Positions 1-9,771 of a stretch of DNA of 53,202 bases are shown piece by piece. Position 1 is the stretch's first letter. Each line of letters opens with the position of its first letter. A model generated the notes under the pieces. The model saw only the letters and a program-made list of their open reading frames with translations, ran no database searches and was not told the DNA's origin. The position numbers and the translations under genes are program-made. Source of the stretch: Paracoccus sp. DMF-8 (GTDB lineage: Bacteria; Pseudomonadota; Alphaproteobacteria; Rhodobacterales; Rhodobacteraceae); assembly GCF_029309835.1 (NCBI RefSeq), contig NZ_JARJHL010000007.1:1-53202 (forward strand). The letters are read 5' to 3'.

Positions 1-56
1 GCGAAGCTACGTATTGCTAAGGTTAAAGAACGACTTCCATACTGTGTGACAGCACT
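1..56 (+). other. Oxford Nanopore adapter plus native barcode 13 (technical sequence)
   Basis: Bases 3-18 resemble the end of the ONT ligation adapter (TACGTATTGCT at 8-18). Bases 19-26 are AAGGTTAA, the left flank of the native-barcoding kit. Bases 27-49 match native barcode 13 (begins AGAACGACTTCC) with one missing base. Bases 50-56 (CAGCACT) are the right flank CAGCACCT with one missing base. This is not biological sequence. Biological DNA starts at about 57. The assignment rests on remembered kit sequences and on the matching inverted copy at the other end. Confidence 0.96.
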
Positions 57-672
57 CGCATCGCCTGCCTGAAATCATTTCGGAATTCGGGCGGCGCTAT
101 CCCGGCTTGCAGCTTGAGGTCTCGGTGGTTTCGGCGGCGGAGGTGGTCGAGCGGCTGATCAGCGAACGGGCTGAAATCGGCTTTGGCTTCGTCACAGACG
201 AGAATCCGCAGGTCAATGTGGCCTTGCAGCGCGATGTCAGCATCGGCGCCATGCTGCGCCACGACCACCCCCTTGCGGGCAATCGCGGCCCGATCGAGCC
301 GCGCGAATGTCTGGGTTATCCGATGGCGATGGCCACGCCCGAAATCTCGATCCGCAAGGTGGTCGAGCCCTTTCTGATGCAGGCGACCAACACCCTGCCG
401 CCGCTGGTCGAGGTCGATTCCATCCGCATGCTGGTCGAGCTGGCGCTGACCGGGCGCTGCGTCTCGATCACGACGCCCATCGGCGCGCAGACCGACATTG
501 CCGAGGGGCGCCTGATCTTTCGCCCGCTGTCGGAGGAAGTGAACGAAATCGCTTTGGCCTGATGATCCGCAACGGCACGAACCTGCCCCTGGCGGCGGCG
601 GTCTTTCTGGACCACGCACGCAATCAGTTCGCGCGGATCGAACTGCCCGGATCAGGCAGCTGGCGACGATGA
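57..672 (+). CDS. LysR-family transcriptional regulator, C-terminal part
   Basis: Only the effector-binding domain is present, because the read begins inside the gene. From the first bases an open frame gives LPEIISEFGRRYPGLQLEV, the typical start of a LysR substrate-binding domain. The segments RAEIGFGFV, LAGNRGPIEPREC and ELALTGRCVSI follow in the usual order. A single-base indel near 545-560 ends this frame, and the protein continues in the next frame as FGLMIRNGTNLPLAAAVF to a stop at 672. The helix-turn-helix half is missing, so neither the target nor the effector can be named. LysR regulators usually act on a divergent neighbour, which would lie left of the window. The IS5 element starts about 40 bases after the stop. 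Confidence 0.8.
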
Positions 673-713
673 TGCGCTGCTTTCGCCCGCCGGTCAGGAT
701 GGCGGTTCCCGGT

Positions 714-1588
714 GGCTCAGGACCCATTGATTTCCGACTGGCGGCGTGATTCATCTAGCCCGAAAAGCGAGCGGTGACCATGTCTGGATCTTTTTTGGCT
801 GACGGACGCGCAGATGGCGCGTCTTGAGCCTTTCCTGCCCATGTCCCACGGTAAGCCTCGCGTCGATGATCGACGCGTTAAGCTGGATTATCTTCTATCA
901 ATCGCAATGGTTTACGGTGGCAAGCGATGTCTCCGGCAGCCTGGCGGTATTACCCGCACAAGACACTATACAGCCGAGCGGTGCTGTGGAGCGACAAGGG
1001 CATCTTTGCCCAAATGATGGCGGTCTGCTGCCGGGCACGGCGAAGCAGGGTAGCGACCGTGATGATCGACGCCAACTTACCTGAGCTGGCCCACCGCACC
1101 GCGACCAGCATGGGCGCGGTGCTGGGGGCGTGGAAGCGCCTGATTGGTCGCGGTCCGGGGGCGGTGCATGAACACCAAGTTGCACCGCCATCTGCGACAG
1201 CCAGTGCGCCCCTCAACCTGTTCGTCACTGCCGGGACGAGGTCAGCTGATTACATCGGCGCGCGGGCATTGCTGAGCTGCTCGCCGGATGTCGATTGGCT
1301 GCCTGGGGATCGCGCTATGACGCCGTGACTGGTCGAGACAGCGTTGAAAGACAAAGGGATACGCGCCTGCATCCCAGAGCCAGAAGCAGCGGAAGAGGCA
1401 CCGCCGTGTACGACAAGCGTCGGTACAAACGGCGCAACCGGATCGAGATCATGTTCGGCAGGCCTCAAGGATTGGCGGCGTGTGGCGACCTGGCACGACC
1501 GCTGCCCTTAAGCGTATTCTTGCCAGCAATCGCACTGGCTGCCCCCGCCATCTACTGGCTTTGAAATCCCAATGGCGTCCAGACCCTA
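714..1588 (+). mobile_element. IS5-family (IS427-like) insertion sequence
   Basis: The element is about 875 bp, a normal size for the IS427 group. The left end around 716-733 reads AGGACCCATTGATTT. The right end (1564-1587, reverse complement) reads TGGACGCCATTGGGATTT after a short lead, so the two ends form imperfect terminal inverted repeats. Between them lies one transposase gene in plus orientation. I could not recognise a flanking target duplication. The element separates the LysR fragment from the LacI regulator and interrupts no gene I can see. Exact ends are uncertain by several bases because of read errors. Confidence 0.75.
780..1564 (+). CDS. IS5-family transposase (frame-broken)
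   Basis: This encodes a DDE transposase of the IS427 group. Recognisable blocks occur in order but in different frames: QMARLEPFLPMSHGKPRVDD (from 814), YPHKTLYSR and WSDKGIFAQMM (950-1020), MIDA and HRTATSMGA (1060-1120), LNLFVTAGTRSADYIGARAL (about 1215-1270), DVDWLPGD (1290-1310), and YDKRRYKRRNRIEIMFGR followed by IALAAPAIYWL to the stop at 1564. The catalytic Asp in MIDA, Asp in the GDR-like block and Glu in NRIEIMF are visible. Many indels plus substitutions break it. This group normally uses a programmed frameshift between two ORFs, but the number of breaks here exceeds that. The gene could be decayed or simply error-rich, and the read cannot tell which. Confidence 0.8.
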
Positions 1589-1627
1589 GCGGGCGGGTTC
1601 ACCTTCGGCGGTGTCGGCGGCGGGTCA

Positions 1628-2648
1628 TCAGGCCCGCCCGGAATGACCGATGACAGGCGCGCACCAGTTCCGGCAGTCTGGCCTGTGCGCTGCGGCCCTT
1701 GCCCTCGATCCGCTCCAGCAGAAGCTGCACGGCCTGTCCGCCACCGCAGGCAGGTGGAGATCCACCGCGGTCAGAGGGGGCTGCGACAGTTTGGCCTGCA
1801 GGCCGTCATAGCGCGTCACGATGCGTAATTGCTGCGGAACCTTCCGGCCCAGATCCTGCGCCGCGCGTACGGTGCCGCTGGCAAAGGCGTCGATGGCGAA
1901 AATCCCGCGTCAATGCCGGGTTCGGCGCGCAAAAGCCGCAAGGTGGCGCGATAGCCCGCTTCCTCGCCCTCGGCCTCGTCCGCATGCGCCGTGGTTTCGG
2001 GGCGGTGGGCATGATCGAAACAAGGCGCGATAGGCCGCCTCGCTCATGATCTGGCTGGTGCGGGGGCTTGTCCCGATCAGCGCCGCGACGTGACGGCAGC
2101 CCTGATCCGCCAGATGCGCCAGCAGTACTTTGGCGGTTTCGGCCGAGCGGATATCGACGGCGGGGATGTCGGGTCTGCCCGGCACCGTCCCGGATTGACA
2201 CGACCGGCGTGCTGCGCGTTTCGAAATGCGCGACCATGATCGTCTCTGCATCGGTTCGACCAGAATCACCCCGTCAAAGCCCGCCATGCTGCTGGCGCGG
2301 GCGGTCGGATGCGGCGGATCAGGCACAACGCCAGATTCCGGGTCAGCGCCGACATCGCGGCAGAGGCGGCTATTTCCACAGGGAAGCCCGTGCCCGTGAC
2401 GGACCGGCTGCCACCGTAAAGGGCATGGACGAGGCCAGCGCGATGGTCCCTGTCCGCCCGCTGCGCAGTGCCCGCGCCGCACTGCTGGGATGATAGCCCA
2501 TCTGCCTGGCAAGCGCCTGGACACGCGCCCCGGTTTCGGGATCCACATGCCGCCTGCCGCTGAAGGTGGGCGAAACGGTGGTGACCGAAACGCCCGCCGC
2601 CTTCAGCCGATGAATCCGAAATTGTTGGCCTGCTCGGTGCGCCCTCAT
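1628..2648 (-). CDS. LacI-family transcriptional regulator
   Basis: The N-terminus holds a LacI helix-turn-helix: LKAAGVSVTTVSPTFSGRR followed by VDPETGARVQALARQMGYHP, which includes the hinge region, then SSAARALRSGRTGTIALA. The periplasmic-binding-protein-like effector domain follows across several frames (MAGFDGVILVEPM, then VPGRPDIPAVDIRSAETAKV, then LLAHLADQGCRHVAALIG) and ends near 1628. At least four indels split the frame. The ATG at 2648 is the first in the HTH frame. The gene faces away from the NCS2-amidohydrolase-TauE operon, and two LacI-type operators lie in the gap. I infer that it represses that operon, and perhaps itself, in response to a purine or pyrimidine-like ligand. Confidence 0.8.
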
Positions 2649-2674
2649 TCGTCGTCAACCCGCAGCATAGCATG

Positions 2675-2734
2675 ACAAAACGATTTGCATAAGGCGGAAT
2701 CCATGTTAGCAAAACCATAAGCAAAACGATTTGC
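2675..2734. promoter_or_regulatory. Two LacI-type operators
   Basis: ACAAAACGATTTGC occurs at 2675-2688 and GCAAAACGATTTGC at 2721-2734. Each is a near-palindrome centred on CG, the usual layout for LacI/GalR operators (consensus half GCAAAW-CG). The centres are 46 bp apart, in the gap between the divergent LacI regulator and the permease gene at 2770. The second site ends 35 bases before the permease ATG, a position suited to repression. Binding by the adjacent regulator is inferred from position and motif type. Confidence 0.75.
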
Positions 2735-2769
2735 ACAACGCAAACGACCATCTACAACAGGGAAAAAAC

Positions 2770-4101
2770 ATGACAAGCGACGCAATTCCAACCGACCCCG
2801 TGGACGAGATCCTGCCGCTCAAGAGCCTGATTCTCTATGGTTTCCAGCATGTGCTGGTGATGGCCGCATCGCCGATCACGGCGGTGTTTCTGGTCGCCCA
2901 GACCACTGGGATTTGATCTGGCGCTGACCGTGTCGATCATCAGCGCGACCTTTCTGGTCTGCGGCATCGGCTCGATCCTGCGAAGTTTCGGCACCGCCGG
3001 TTTCGGCGCGCGACTGCCCTTTATCATGGTGCCCGGTGGCGCGCCCATCGCGATCTTTCTGGCCATCGCCACCCAGACCGACGTGCAGACCGCCGTGGGC
3101 GCGGTGCTGATGACCGGGGCTTTCTATTTTCTGGCCCTGCCGGTCTTTCGCCGGTTGCTGCGGTTCTTTCCGCCCATCGTGGTCGGCACCATGCTGCTGC
3201 TGGTCGCGGTCAATCTGGTCGCGATCTATGGCGGCACCATCACCGGACGCCCCGGCAGCGAAGGCTTTGCCGATCCGGTCAATGTCCGGGCTGGCGCTGG
3301 CGACCATCGGGCTGGACGATCCTGTTCGCGCGCATCTTTACCGGCACCTTGCAGCGCATCGCGGTCATGCTGGGGCTGATCGCCGGCACGCTGCTGGCCG
3401 CCGCACTGGGGCGGCTGGACCTGACCGGCGTGATGAGCGGGCCGGTCGTCGCGGTGCCGCATCTGTTCCCCTTCGGGATGCCCAAGTTTGACGTCATCGC
3501 CGCACTGCCGCTGATCATCTTTTCGATCATCTCGATGGCAGAGGCGACCGGCCAGACCATCGCCACCGCCGAAATCGTCGACCGCAAGGGCGATGCCCAT
3601 GCCATCGTGCCGCGCACCATCCGGGGCGATGCGGCCATGTCGATCCTGGGCGGCATGTTCGGCACCTCGCTGATCATCACCTCGGGCGAGAATGTCGGCA
3701 TCGTCCGCGCAACCGGCGTGCGTTCGCGCTATGTCACCGCCATGGCGGGGGTGATTCTGGTGGTGATCGCGCTGATCGCGCCGGTGTCGCGGCTGGCCAG
3801 TGTCCTGCCCGGCCCGGTCGTGGGCGGCACGGCGGTCATCGTCTTTTCCATCATCGGCGTGATCGGCATCCATGTGCTGAGCCGCGTCGACCTGCGCGGG
3901 CATGGCGCGATGTTCACGCTGGCCGCGGGTCTGGCAATGGGGCTGATGCCGATCCTCGTGCCCGGCGTCTACAGCCAGTTCCCGCAATGGACGCAGATGG
4001 TTCTGGGCAACGGTCTGGCGGCGGGCACGATCACGGCGGCCGTCGTCAATGCGCTGTTCCAGATCAGCGCCCCCGCAACCCCCGAAAAGGAACACGACTG
4101 A
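2770..4101 (+). CDS. NCS2-family nucleobase:cation symporter (xanthine/uracil permease type)
   Basis: This inner-membrane permease has about 440 residues and many hydrophobic spans. It begins MTSDAIPTDPVDEILPLKS, then LILYGFQHVLVMAASPITAV, the typical first helix of the family. A characteristic TM3 block contains GFGARLPFIMVPGGAPIA. Later come ISMAEATGQTIATAEIVDRK and FGTSLIITSGENVGIVRATG, matching the conserved NCS2 region with its substrate-binding Glu and QN-type motif (here SENVG). Indels near 2905, 3285 and 3310 break the frame. The ATG at 2770 is the first start after the operators. The stop overlaps the next ATG by one base, so the permease is probably cotranslated with the deaminase. 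The exact substrate is unknown. Confidence 0.85.
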
Positions 4102-5498
4102 TGACCGACCTGCGCCAGACATTCGCCACGACCGAGGACGTGATCCTCGCCCCCGGTCGCCTGCTTCTGGACGACGGCCCGCGCCCCGGAATGGCCGTGC
4201 TGCTGCGCGGGGGACGCTTTGACGAAATCGCCCCCCCGCCGCCTTGCAGGCCCGCCATCCGGGCGCGCGGCTGGTCGAGTTGCCGGGGCACCTGATGATG
4301 CCGGGCTTTATCGACACCCACACCCACCTGACGCAATCGCTTGGCAAGTCGCTGGTCTTTGGCGAACCGTCCGAGATCTTTCGCCGGATCTGGGTGCCGC
4401 TGGAGGGCAGCCTTGACGAGCATATGGTCTATCTCTCGTCAAAGCTGGCGGCGCTGGAATGCCTGCGCGGCGGCTTTACCACGGCGGTGGATGCGGGCAC
4501 CCGTTCCGCCGGGCATATCGGCGGGCTGGTCGATGCCGCGCGGGAAACCGGGCTGCGGCTAGTGGTGGCGCAGATCTGCAACGATCTGGTCGGGGCGGCA
4601 CAGATCCCCGACCGGGCCGCGATCCTGCACGCGGCCGAGGCGCATCTGGCGGCATATGAGGGCGATCCGCTGATCCACGGCTCGCTGGCGATCTCGATCC
4701 CCGAGGTGGCCAGCGACGCGATGCTGCGCGATATCTCGCAAATGGCCGCGCAGGCGGGCGTGACCTTCCAGACGCATGTGAACGAGCATCTGGTCGCGGT
4801 CGAGCGTTCGCTGGTCGCAAACACCCGCCGTCCGCTGGAGCATCTGGCCCATGTCGGCGCCCTTGGCCCGCAGACGCTGATCGCGCATTCCACGCTGATC
4901 ACACCACATGAGCTGAACCTGCTGCACGACAGCGGCACGGCGGTCGCCTATAACCCCGTGGCCTCGGTCTGGAAGGGGAACGCCGTCGCCCCGGCCTTGC
5001 AGATGCAGGCGCTTGGCATCCGCTTCGGTCTTGGCACCGATGGCGCGCGGGCCGACGGCTTCCGGCTGATGGATGCCGCCGAGACGATGCAGCGCGCGGG
5101 CTATGGCCTTGCCTCCGGCGACAGTTCCTGTGGCGGGGGCTGGCTGTGGCTGGACGCGGCGACGCGGATGGCCGCCGATGCGGCGCGGCTGTCGGCGGTG
5201 ACCGGGCGGATCGCGGCGGGGCTGGCCGCCGATTTCCTGCTGGTCGATCTGGACCGGCCCGAGTTCACCCCCTCGCATGATCTGGACATGGGAACTGGTG
5301 CGCTATGGCAACCGCGATCAGATCGACGCGGTTTTCACCAACGGCAGGCTGCGGCTGGTGCAAGGCTGGCCGGTCGATTGGGACGCCCGCGCCCTGATGC
5401 AGGAGATCCGCGCCACCGCTGCCCCCGCCATCGCCGCCGCGCCGATCCAGCGCATCCACCCCACCGCCGACAGCCTGATCGCAACGAGGCGCGCGTGA
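4101..5498 (+). CDS. Amidohydrolase-superfamily deaminase/hydrolase (TrzN/AtzA/SAH-deaminase-like)
   Basis: A cytosolic metal-dependent hydrolase of about 465 residues. Metal ligands are visible: HTH in MPGFIDTHTHLTQS near residue 70, a His in FQTHVNEH, a His in LIAHSTLITPHEL, and the Asp in GLGTDGARADG. YNPVASVWKGN matches the YNP-S-KL-like block of chlorohydrolase/deaminase proteins such as TrzN, AtzA, SAH/MTA deaminase and guanine deaminase. Indels near 4235 and 5290 shift the frame, and the tail WELVRYGNRDQIDAVFTNGR restores the usual C-terminal composite domain. Placed after a nucleobase permease, it probably deaminates or dechlorinates an imported heterocycle. The stop overlaps the next start by two bases. 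Confidence 0.82.
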
Positions 5499-6208
5499 CC
5501 CTGACCGTCTTTCTTGCTCTGTCGCTGCTGGTCGGCGGCGCCGCATTTATCCAGGGCGCGGTCGGCATCGGCTTTGCCCTGATCATGGCGCCGATCTTCG
5601 GCTTTGTCGATGCGACCTATCTGCCGGTGACGCTGCTGATCCTGATGCTGCCGCTGAACTTTCTGGTCGCCTGGCGCGAGCGCGAGGCCATCGACCGCCC
5701 CGGCGCAAGCTGGATTACCGTCGGGCGGTTCTTTGGCACCTTTCTGGGCATGGCGGTGCTGGTCGCGCTGTCGGTGCGCCAGCTTGAAATCGCGGTCGGG
5801 CTGCTGACCATCCTTGCCGCACTGATCGCATTGCTGGCGCCGCCCTTTTCGCCCGGACGGCCGTCCGCCTTGGGCGTCGGGCTGTTTACCGGCGTGACCG
5901 AGACGCGCGACCGGGATCGGCGGCCTGCCGCTGGCGCTGCTGTATCCAGCACGCGTCCGGGGCCGGCGCTGCGCGCGATCGTGGCCACCTGCTTTCTGGT
6001 CGGAGAGCTGATCTCTCTGGCGGTTCTGCTGGTCGCCGGGCGTGTCGGAACTGGTCAGCTTTGGGCGGCGCTGGCGCTGACGCCGGCGGTGCTTGCGGGC
6101 AGCTGGCTTTCGCGCCATGTCCATGCCCGCATCAACGGCCCTGCGCTGCGGCTGGCGGTGCTGATCTTTTCCATCGTCAGCGGGGCGGCGCTGATCCCGA
6201 AGGGATGA
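5495..6208 (+). CDS. TauE/SafE-family membrane permease
   Basis: A small multi-span inner-membrane protein of about 237 residues. The start GTG at 5495 overlaps the previous stop. The first helix holds GAAFIQGAVGIGFALIMAPI, the family hallmark (GxGFG-like). The second repeat shows GLFTGVTE at 5880-5903. A compensating indel pair around 5900-5960 garbles the expected GIGGLPLALLYQ segment, whose letters can be read in the neighbouring frame. It ends LIFSIVSGAALIPKG. TauE/SafE proteins export sulfite, sulfoacetate or other organic anions. In this operon it may export a product of the heterocycle pathway, but no substrate is shown by the sequence. Confidence 0.8.
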   Translation: MTLTVFLALSLLVGGAAFIQGAVGIGFALIMAPIFGFVDATYLPVTLLILMLPLNFLVAWREREAIDRPGASWITVGRFFGTFLGMAVLVALSVRQLEIAVGLLTILAALIALLAPPFSPGRPSALGVGLFTGVTETRDRDRRPAAGAAVSSTRPGPALRAIVATCFLVGELISLAVLLVAGRVGTGQLWAALALTPAVLAGSWLSRHVHARINGPALRLAVLIFSIVSGAALIPKG

Positions 6209-6352
6209 CACCGTTGCGCATCGCACCTCCCGGCCCCGACCGCGTTCGACGTCCTGCACGGCGCGGCCGGGGCCGATCTGAGGCTGGCCTTCCGCGCCCC
6301 TTGTGACGGCAGGGTCGCGGGCACTGCATGCGGGTCGCGCATCAGGCTGCCA

Positions 6353-9300
6353 TCAACCCACAGGGCGCGGGCCGGGCGGTGTCGTCTGAACAAGGGGCCA
6401 CCGCGCCCGTTCCGGGACAGTGCCGAGCGCAACGCACAGCAGCGCGGTTCCCAGTGGTCCCTTGCGCAAGCCGCAGGGCGGTCGATCCATCGACCGCCAA
6501 CGGTCGACCGCCGTCATCGCCAGCCGCCCGGCCTGCGCCAGCCATGCGGCCTCTCCGGTCACGCGAAACAGCGTCAGCGCCCGCAAAGCCCTGTCCCGTC
6601 ATGCCGCAGCACAGGTCCGGGTTGATCACCCCGGTATCGACGGCGTGACGGCCTGCCCGGATCGCGAGATCCAGAAAACGCGGCACCCCGAGAACCTCAT
6701 ACGCCTTTGCCCAGAGCCAGACGAAACCCGCGCTGCCGCTGCACCAGCCGGGCGCAAAGGGCAGCGTGTGCCGCGTGACGCCGGGCAGGGCCAGGGTGCC
6801 CGGCCAGCACAGCCCCTGTCCGGCAGGATGACCAAGCGCGGCCAGTTCGTCCAGACGGCGGCCCAGCCCGGCGGGAAGCGCCATGCCCGCCGCCGGGCAT
6901 GCGAAAAGGGTCGCAAAGATCAGCCCCGCCCAGCCATGGGCCAGCCCCAGATGGGGCAACGGGACGCAATCGGCAATCGCGGGCCAGTCGTCGATATCAC
7001 GCCACAGCGCTCCTGCCTGCCGGCGCGCCCATTGCGCCAGCGCCGCAGTATCCAGCCCGTGCCGGGCCCCGCCACGCAGCAGATGCGCGGCGGCCCAAAG
7101 CATCCCGGCGCGCCCGTCGAGAAAGTCGAGAGCATCCGGCGGTTGCCCGCAACCGGCAAGGAAGGCCGCAATCGCCTGTGCCTCGCAGCCGCGATCCCCC
7201 CGCGCATGATGTGTCGCTGCGGCAAGCGCGGCGGTCGGCCAGCCGGAACCGGCCTGAGCGCGCGTGATCCACAGATCCGCCGAAGCAAGCAGGTCCGGAT
7301 CCCCGCGCCTGCGCGGCGGCCAGCGCGAATTGCGCCAGATCCGCCTCGGCGGTGGGATCGTCCGCCTGACGGTCCCAGTCCGCGACCCGATCCAGCCACG
7401 CCCCGAGGAATGCCGCGCCCGCGCCGTCCTGCACCACCCGACGCGATCCGGACCGGGCGGGGGATGGCCGCCGCAAAGGCTCCCGGCGAAGGCCGCGACA
7501 TCAGCGTGGCGCGCGGCGGGATCCCTGGCAAGCGCGCGCGCCAATGCCCGTTCGGCATCCGGCCAGGGGGCGTGACCGCATGCGGAAAAGGGCAGCGGCG
7601 CATCACGCAGGACATGTTCCAGCAGCGCGGTCTGTTCGGCGGGAAATTCGGCATAGTGGCGCCCGGTCAGAAAGTGATAGAGCAGCGCGGCCAGCGAATA
7701 TTGTTCGCCGCGCGGCACCGCCGCAGGCGGCAGCATCCCGTTCAGCAGGGCGCGGGCCATTTCCGGTCTCGTAATAATGGGGGATCCCGGCACGGGGTGG
7801 CATCCGGCAGGCGGGGGCGCATCCCCGGCGCCATGCGGATCGAAGAACCGGCCGCGCCCGAAATCGATCAGCGAAAGGCGATCATCTCCGGCCACAACGA
7901 TAGGCCGCCCGGATGGATGTCGCCATGCACGATCCTCGCCCTGTGCAGAACCGCATAGGTTTCCAGCAGACGCACCCCCAGATGGTGCAGCCGTCCCCTG
8001 TCGCCCGCAGCGCGCGCCCGCTGCGCCACGCTCGAAATCGCCTCGCCCACGCGCCATTCGCTGGCGATGAAGGCCCGCCCTTCGTCGGTGCCCTGGTGCC
8101 GACAAGGGCCGGGGCGATACCGCCGCCAAGACGGCGCAGGATGGCCGCCTCGGTCGTCAGAATGGCGCCAGTCGCGGATGAGGTGGCGGAGGACATGGCA
8201 TCGCGCGCGATCTTCAACGCCACATGCCGGCCATCGGCGGTTTCTGGCAAGATGGGACCTCCTGGTATCTTCCAAGACCCGGATGGTCGTCGACGATCCG
8301 AAAGCCGGCCACGACATCGCCGGGGATCAGGGGCCCGGCCGCGCGCCTGCGCCTGCGCAACCGTATCCGCCGGCATCAGAAACCCTTCCAGGATCAGCCG
8401 GTCCAGCGCGTCGAAAGCATCGTCAAGCACCGCCATCGGATCGCGCCCGCGCGCGTTGGCATAGTGCAGGACGGCATCGGTCAGGCGGCGTGGCGGGTCG
8501 AACCCGGCCAGCAGCGCGGCAAGGCCTGCCGAAACCAGACGGGTCGTCGCGCGGGTTCCGTCCCGCGACAGCGCGACCTGATCCTCGGGGTCACGCATCG
8601 GGTCCAGTAGCAGCGCACTCATGGCGCGGGCAGATCCGGCACCGGGCGTCATCCGCAGGCCGGGCGCCCGGACGAACAGCGCCCCCGCCAGATCGGGCCC
8701 GCCATCGGCGCCCATCGCGCCACCTCTGCATCCCAGATGCCCGGCTCGGGGCACCACAAGACGGGATCGACACCGTCAAGCCCAAGCCTGTCGCGGGCAT
8801 AGACCGCTGGCGCGACACTGCCGCACGCCCGCGCCGCGACAAGCGCGCGTGCCAGACGCGCCGTGACCCGTAGCCCGCCAGCTTTGTTCCCGGCCATGCC
8901 GCCGGGGCGGGTCCATGCCCCCAGGACAGCAACCCCTGACCCGCCAGTTCGGCGGTGAAGGGCACGCCCTGCGCCGCACAGCCATCCAGTCAACGCCAGA
9001 CAGCGCATCCGCGACCCGGTCCAGATCGGCGCGCGGCGAAACAGGCAACGATCTTGTCGGCGCGCAGCAACCCGTGCAGATCGCGCCCGACCTTGAAGGA
9101 CCGGACGTCGCGGCGGGCAAAGACCTTGGCGATACGGGGAATCGCCCCGCCCATCTCCTCGGGCCGGGGGCTGACATAGAGCTGGAAGGACGCATCCGCC
9201 AATGTCGCGGCATCGGCCGCGCGCATGCGTCCACGAAAACCAACGCCGGATGAGCCGAAAACAGATAATCCCCTGCCAGAACCCTGCGCGCCGCGCCATC

Positions 9301-9771
9301 CTGCCAAAGCGAAAGCCATCCCCCCACCCTCTCCCCCGGCGGGAGGATGCCGTCCCATTGCGCGCCATCAGGCACGGCCCCGTAGCGATAGAGCCGCCAG
9401 CCAAGGGCGACCGCATCGGCCATGTCCAGCGCGGCGCCATATTGCACCCCCCGCATCGACAGGTCCGACAACCGGCCCGGGGCCGCTGTTGCCGCAACCG
9501 GCGCGAAAACCGCGCCATGCGCCAAGGGGCCGCAGACGAAACCGCCCCCGGCTTCGATCTCCAGCACCCCGTCCAGAACAAGACGCGCCAGCGCCCGCCC
9601 GACCGCAGCATCCGCCGGTGCTTCGTCGCGCAGCCGCCCGCGCAAAGCAGCCGCAATGACCGCCTTGCTGCCATGCGCGGATGGCTGCGCATCCTTGTCG
9701 CCTCGGCTTTTGAAACGGCGATCGAGAAGGCAGACGAGCCTCGACCGGGCTGCGGTCGGCGGCCCGCCCAT
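6353..9771 (-). CDS. Lanthipeptide-synthetase-like enzyme: lyase-like, kinase and LanC cyclase domains
   Basis: About 1140 residues, reconstructed across some eight frameshifts. Residues 1 to about 340 hold a domain with SFQLYVSPRPEEMGGAIPRI, RDVRSFKVGRDLHGLLRADK and GLLSWGHGPAP, resembling the N-terminal lyase of class III/IV synthetases or the HopA1-like lyase of class V. Residues about 470-720 are a Ser/Thr-kinase-like domain: HVALKIARD near 520, HGDIHPGG near 620, LSLIDFGRGRFFDP near 640. The C-terminal LanC-like (alpha/alpha)6 cyclase has GLAHGWAGLIFATL near 950, GWCSGSAGFVW near 1010 and DLCCGMTGQGF near 1057. The expected zinc ligands are thus Cys and Cys-Cys, as in CCG-type LanM enzymes. 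The ATG at 9771 (alternative GTG 9774) overlaps an out-of-frame TGA that probably ends the upstream gene. The role is inferred: phosphorylate Ser/Thr of a precursor, eliminate, then cyclise with Cys. Confidence 0.8.

Noticed and set aside
23..754. Minus-strand 243-codon open frame covering the LysR region
   Set aside because: It overlaps the LysR reading frame in antisense, has no family resemblance, and includes adapter and barcode bases.
3226..4347. Long minus-strand frame of 373 codons opposite the permease
   Set aside because: It is rich in His, Asp, Arg and Gln, typical of the antisense of a GC-rich membrane protein gene, and the permease motifs are on the plus strand.
6420..7958. 512-codon plus-strand frame opposite the LanC domain
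   Set aside because: It is Arg/Pro/Ala-rich shadow coding. The LanC and kinase motifs are on the minus strand.
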